Shown: positions 62,718-64,000 of the stretch, piece after piece
How the letters are laid out: each line of letters opens with the position of its first letter
Numbering within the stretch: position 1 is the stretch's first letter
DNA from: JBMNCR01 sp049366695
GTDB lineage: Bacteria > Bacillota > Clostridia > Eubacteriales > Alkalibacteraceae
Assembly (NCBI GenBank): GCA_049366695.1
Contig: JBMNCR010000060.1
Location: 47,051-111,050 of the forward strand
Direction: 5' to 3'
Length of the DNA: 64,000 bases
The notes under the pieces: model-generated
Databases searched by the model: none
Told to the model about the DNA's origin: nothing
Seen by the model: the letters and a program-made list of their open reading frames with translations, nothing else
Made by a program: the position numbers and the translations under genes

Positions 62718-63095
62718 CTATAAAATTATATCATATGGCCAATCAATAATACCTCCTAAGTCACTAATATCTTTATATCCTAATTGTTCTAATAAATCAG
62801 CTGCTTTTGCGCTTCTATTTCCACTTCTACAGTAAATAATGATTTCAGCATTTTTGTTAGGGATAACATTTTCAATTTGCGACTCCAATTTATCCAATGG
62901 CAAAAGTATACTTCCAGGTATATGCCCTTGATCATACTCTTCCTGCGTCCTTACATCCAATAGAATAATATCCGCATTATCTCCCATCTTTTCCTTAACT
63001 TCCTGTGGGGTAATACTTTTCACTACATTATTTACGCTACATCCACATAACATAAATGATACCAAAGTAATTAATAAAGTTAATCTCAATTTCAT
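62718..63095 (-). CDS. Rhodanese-domain lipoprotein
   Basis: 125 residues: lipoprotein signal LTLLITLVSFMLCGCS with a lipobox cysteine, then a single rhodanese domain (ITPQEVKEKM, ILLDVRTQEEYDQGHIPGS) with the active-site loop CRSGNRS. It is probably tethered outside the cytoplasmic membrane and may handle sulfane sulfur or cyanide. Lies upstream of the nitroreductase gene; the two may share a transcript. Confidence 0.92.
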   Translation of the reverse strand: MKLRLTLLITLVSFMLCGCSVNNVVKSITPQEVKEKMGDNADIILLDVRTQEEYDQGHIPGSILLPLDKLESQIENVIPNKNAEIIIYCRSGNRSAKAADLLEQLGYKDISDLGGIIDWPYDIIL

Positions 63096-63213
63096 ATCTC
63101 CTCTATTAGTTTATTATTTATATTCTCATTTTATAATATATTATAAATATCGTTACGTAAATTATGTATTACTAAATTATAATGTCATAAGAAAATAAAC
63201 CCAATTAACAGCG

Positions 63214-63258
63214 AAAAAGATATTAACAATATTTATAAAATTATTGTTAACATCTTTT
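63214..63258 (-). terminator. Terminator downstream of a gene remnant
   Basis: AAAAAGATATTAACAATA and TATTGTTAACATCTTTT (63214-63231 and 63242-63258) pair with one mismatch around a 10-nt loop, with runs of A and T on both flanks, so it can act in either direction. Confidence 0.75.
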
Positions 63259-63347
63259 TAGATTTATGGCTTATAAAATATAAAGTAAGTTTAATTAATT
63301 TCATTAAATACAAAACCTGCAAAAGTAATCAAACAGTAGGAAAAAGA

Positions 63348-63515
63348 TTATTCTTGTTTAATAATTACTTCTTTTAATAAATCATCATAAAAAATCAAGT
63401 AATAATCTAAATTATTGTATTTATAGAGAATATAATCTTGATTATATTCCGTTTTATTAATATCTTCCATTTTATAACCTAAAATGTTTACTATACTTAT
63501 GGGGACATTTCTCAA
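63348..63515 (-). pseudogene. C-terminal remnant of an unknown gene
   Basis: An open frame of 55 codons from TTG at 63515 to TAA at 63348 (LRNVPISIVNILGYKMED, then YNQDYILYKYNNLDYYLIFYD and KEVIIKQE). The protein-like composition, alternating beta pattern and a terminator after the stop suggest the end of a real coding sequence; the frame stays open upstream a little further (GEDCYNLRN) but has no credible start. Probably a truncated gene. No family recognised. Confidence 0.4.
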
Positions 63516-64000
63516 ATTATAGCAATCCTCCCCCTCAAAAACCCTTTGATCACCTCAAATCTAAATACTCATAAATAAATCCACGAATCAAGAAAAAGAA
63601 ATACACGAAAAAGTACCGATGTTTCCATCTACGAAGAAAATTAGAATAATATTTATTAATATTCACTTTAGATATTTCTCCTATGCATCAAGACAACCTA
63701 CAAATTGCCCTTATAAAGGAATACAAGATATCCTGTACTACTTTCCCCCAAAGATAGCTTAAGTTTACTACTAGAAAACTTGACTTAATGCGATAGGATA
63801 GTATTACAGAAATTGCAAGGGATAATGTGATAATAGCATAAATTTGAGAACTGTCCCAAGGTCTTTCCATGAGAACTGTCCCAAGGTATTTACCAAGGTA
63901 TTTATTATGACTAAAAAATTACTGTTATTTATGGTTATTATAACTTTTTTTGCCTTGCATGGGTAAATCTTGAATACCTCTTTCATAACAAGAGTGTACT
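63516..64000. other. Decayed non-coding end of the window
   Basis: 485 bp with short overlapping frames, none with a ribosome site. It carries an exact 18-bp direct repeat TGAGAACTGTCCCAAGGT at 63845-63862 and 63870-63887 (25-bp period) and the partial copy ACCAAGGTATTT. The sequence of the repeat resembles the flanks of mobile or REP-associated elements, but no transposase is visible before the window ends. Confidence 0.45.

Noticed and set aside
63907..63966. 19-codon signal-peptide-like plus-strand frame (MTKKLLLFMVIITFFALHG)
   Set aside because: It stops at once after the hydrophobic part and has no ribosome site; perhaps the relic of a secreted protein gene, but not supportable.
63688..63986. 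Two overlapping 60-codon frames on the minus strand
   Set aside because: No ribosome sites, no family resemblance, and they contain the 18-bp direct repeat; probably non-coding.
1..64000. CRISPR arrays, tRNA or rRNA genes, intact transposases, prophage genes
   Set aside because: None seen by eye: no regularly spaced repeats of CRISPR type, no cloverleaf with TTCGAATC-like arm, no transposase or phage protein among the frames.

Overview
This window is A+T-rich DNA from a low-GC, spore-forming, probably anaerobic member of the Clostridia. The evidence is a sporulation sigma-K gene with a pro-sequence, the block alaS-ireB-ruvX-DUF1292-fur-rnj-trmR-trhP in the Bacillota arrangement, an anaerobic (cobalt-early) cobalamin pathway, iscR-iscS-iscU, T-box and cobalamin riboswitches, and AGGAGG-type ribosome binding sites. 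A Tissierellales- or Peptostreptococcales-like relative is plausible, but I cannot fix the genus. Almost everything is on the minus strand. Only a DUF378 gene and an XRE regulator are convincingly on the plus strand. I saw no tRNA, rRNA, CRISPR array, prophage or intact insertion sequence.

Region by region (minus-strand genes run from high to low coordinates). 1-81: start of aroD. 158-10404: a type IV pilus locus, pilB-pilT-pilC-pilA-pilD, four minor pilins, pilM-pilN-pilO. pilA has its own promoter and terminator. 10613-13354: sigK, a class B PBP and a lipoprotein. 13455-23555: the housekeeping block, including the tRNA wobble pair trmR/trhP, RNase J, Fur, SfsA, RuvX, an inserted aldo/keto reductase, IreB, and AlaS behind a T-box. 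23574-26970: a PerM/YrrI-type membrane protein and iscU-iscS-iscR. 27093-32341: a Cys-rich protein with a sigma-K-like promoter, a long ZapA, and a three-gene cassette (TelA, a substrate-binding/VWA fusion, a two-TM coiled-coil protein). 32655-39759: an accessory stretch with a TetR regulator under a 52-bp perfect palindrome, NUDIX and nitroreductase genes, a NatAB-like ABC exporter and DUF378.

39894-59055 is a tetrapyrrole/cobalamin region in two transcription units. A cobalamin riboswitch with a terminator leads hemA-sirC-hemC-cobA/hemD-hemB-hemL-cbiK-cbiC-cbiD-cbiE-cbiT-cbiF-cbiG-cbiH-cbiJ, so glutamyl-tRNA to cobyrinate is fed from one leader. A second cobalamin riboswitch leads cbiA-cobD-cbiB. 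cbiL, cbiP, cobU, cobS and a cobalt transporter are not in the window, nor are genes for protoheme. In both riboswitches the P13-like hairpin carries GGAGG in its loop, just before a start codon of a short leader ORF. That ORF is either translationally coupled to cbiA or runs straight through the terminator.

59192-64000: an FtsH protease, a divergent XRE regulator/orphan gene pair with a two-site operator, a nitroreductase, a rhodanese lipoprotein, and a decayed end with a gene remnant and short direct repeats.
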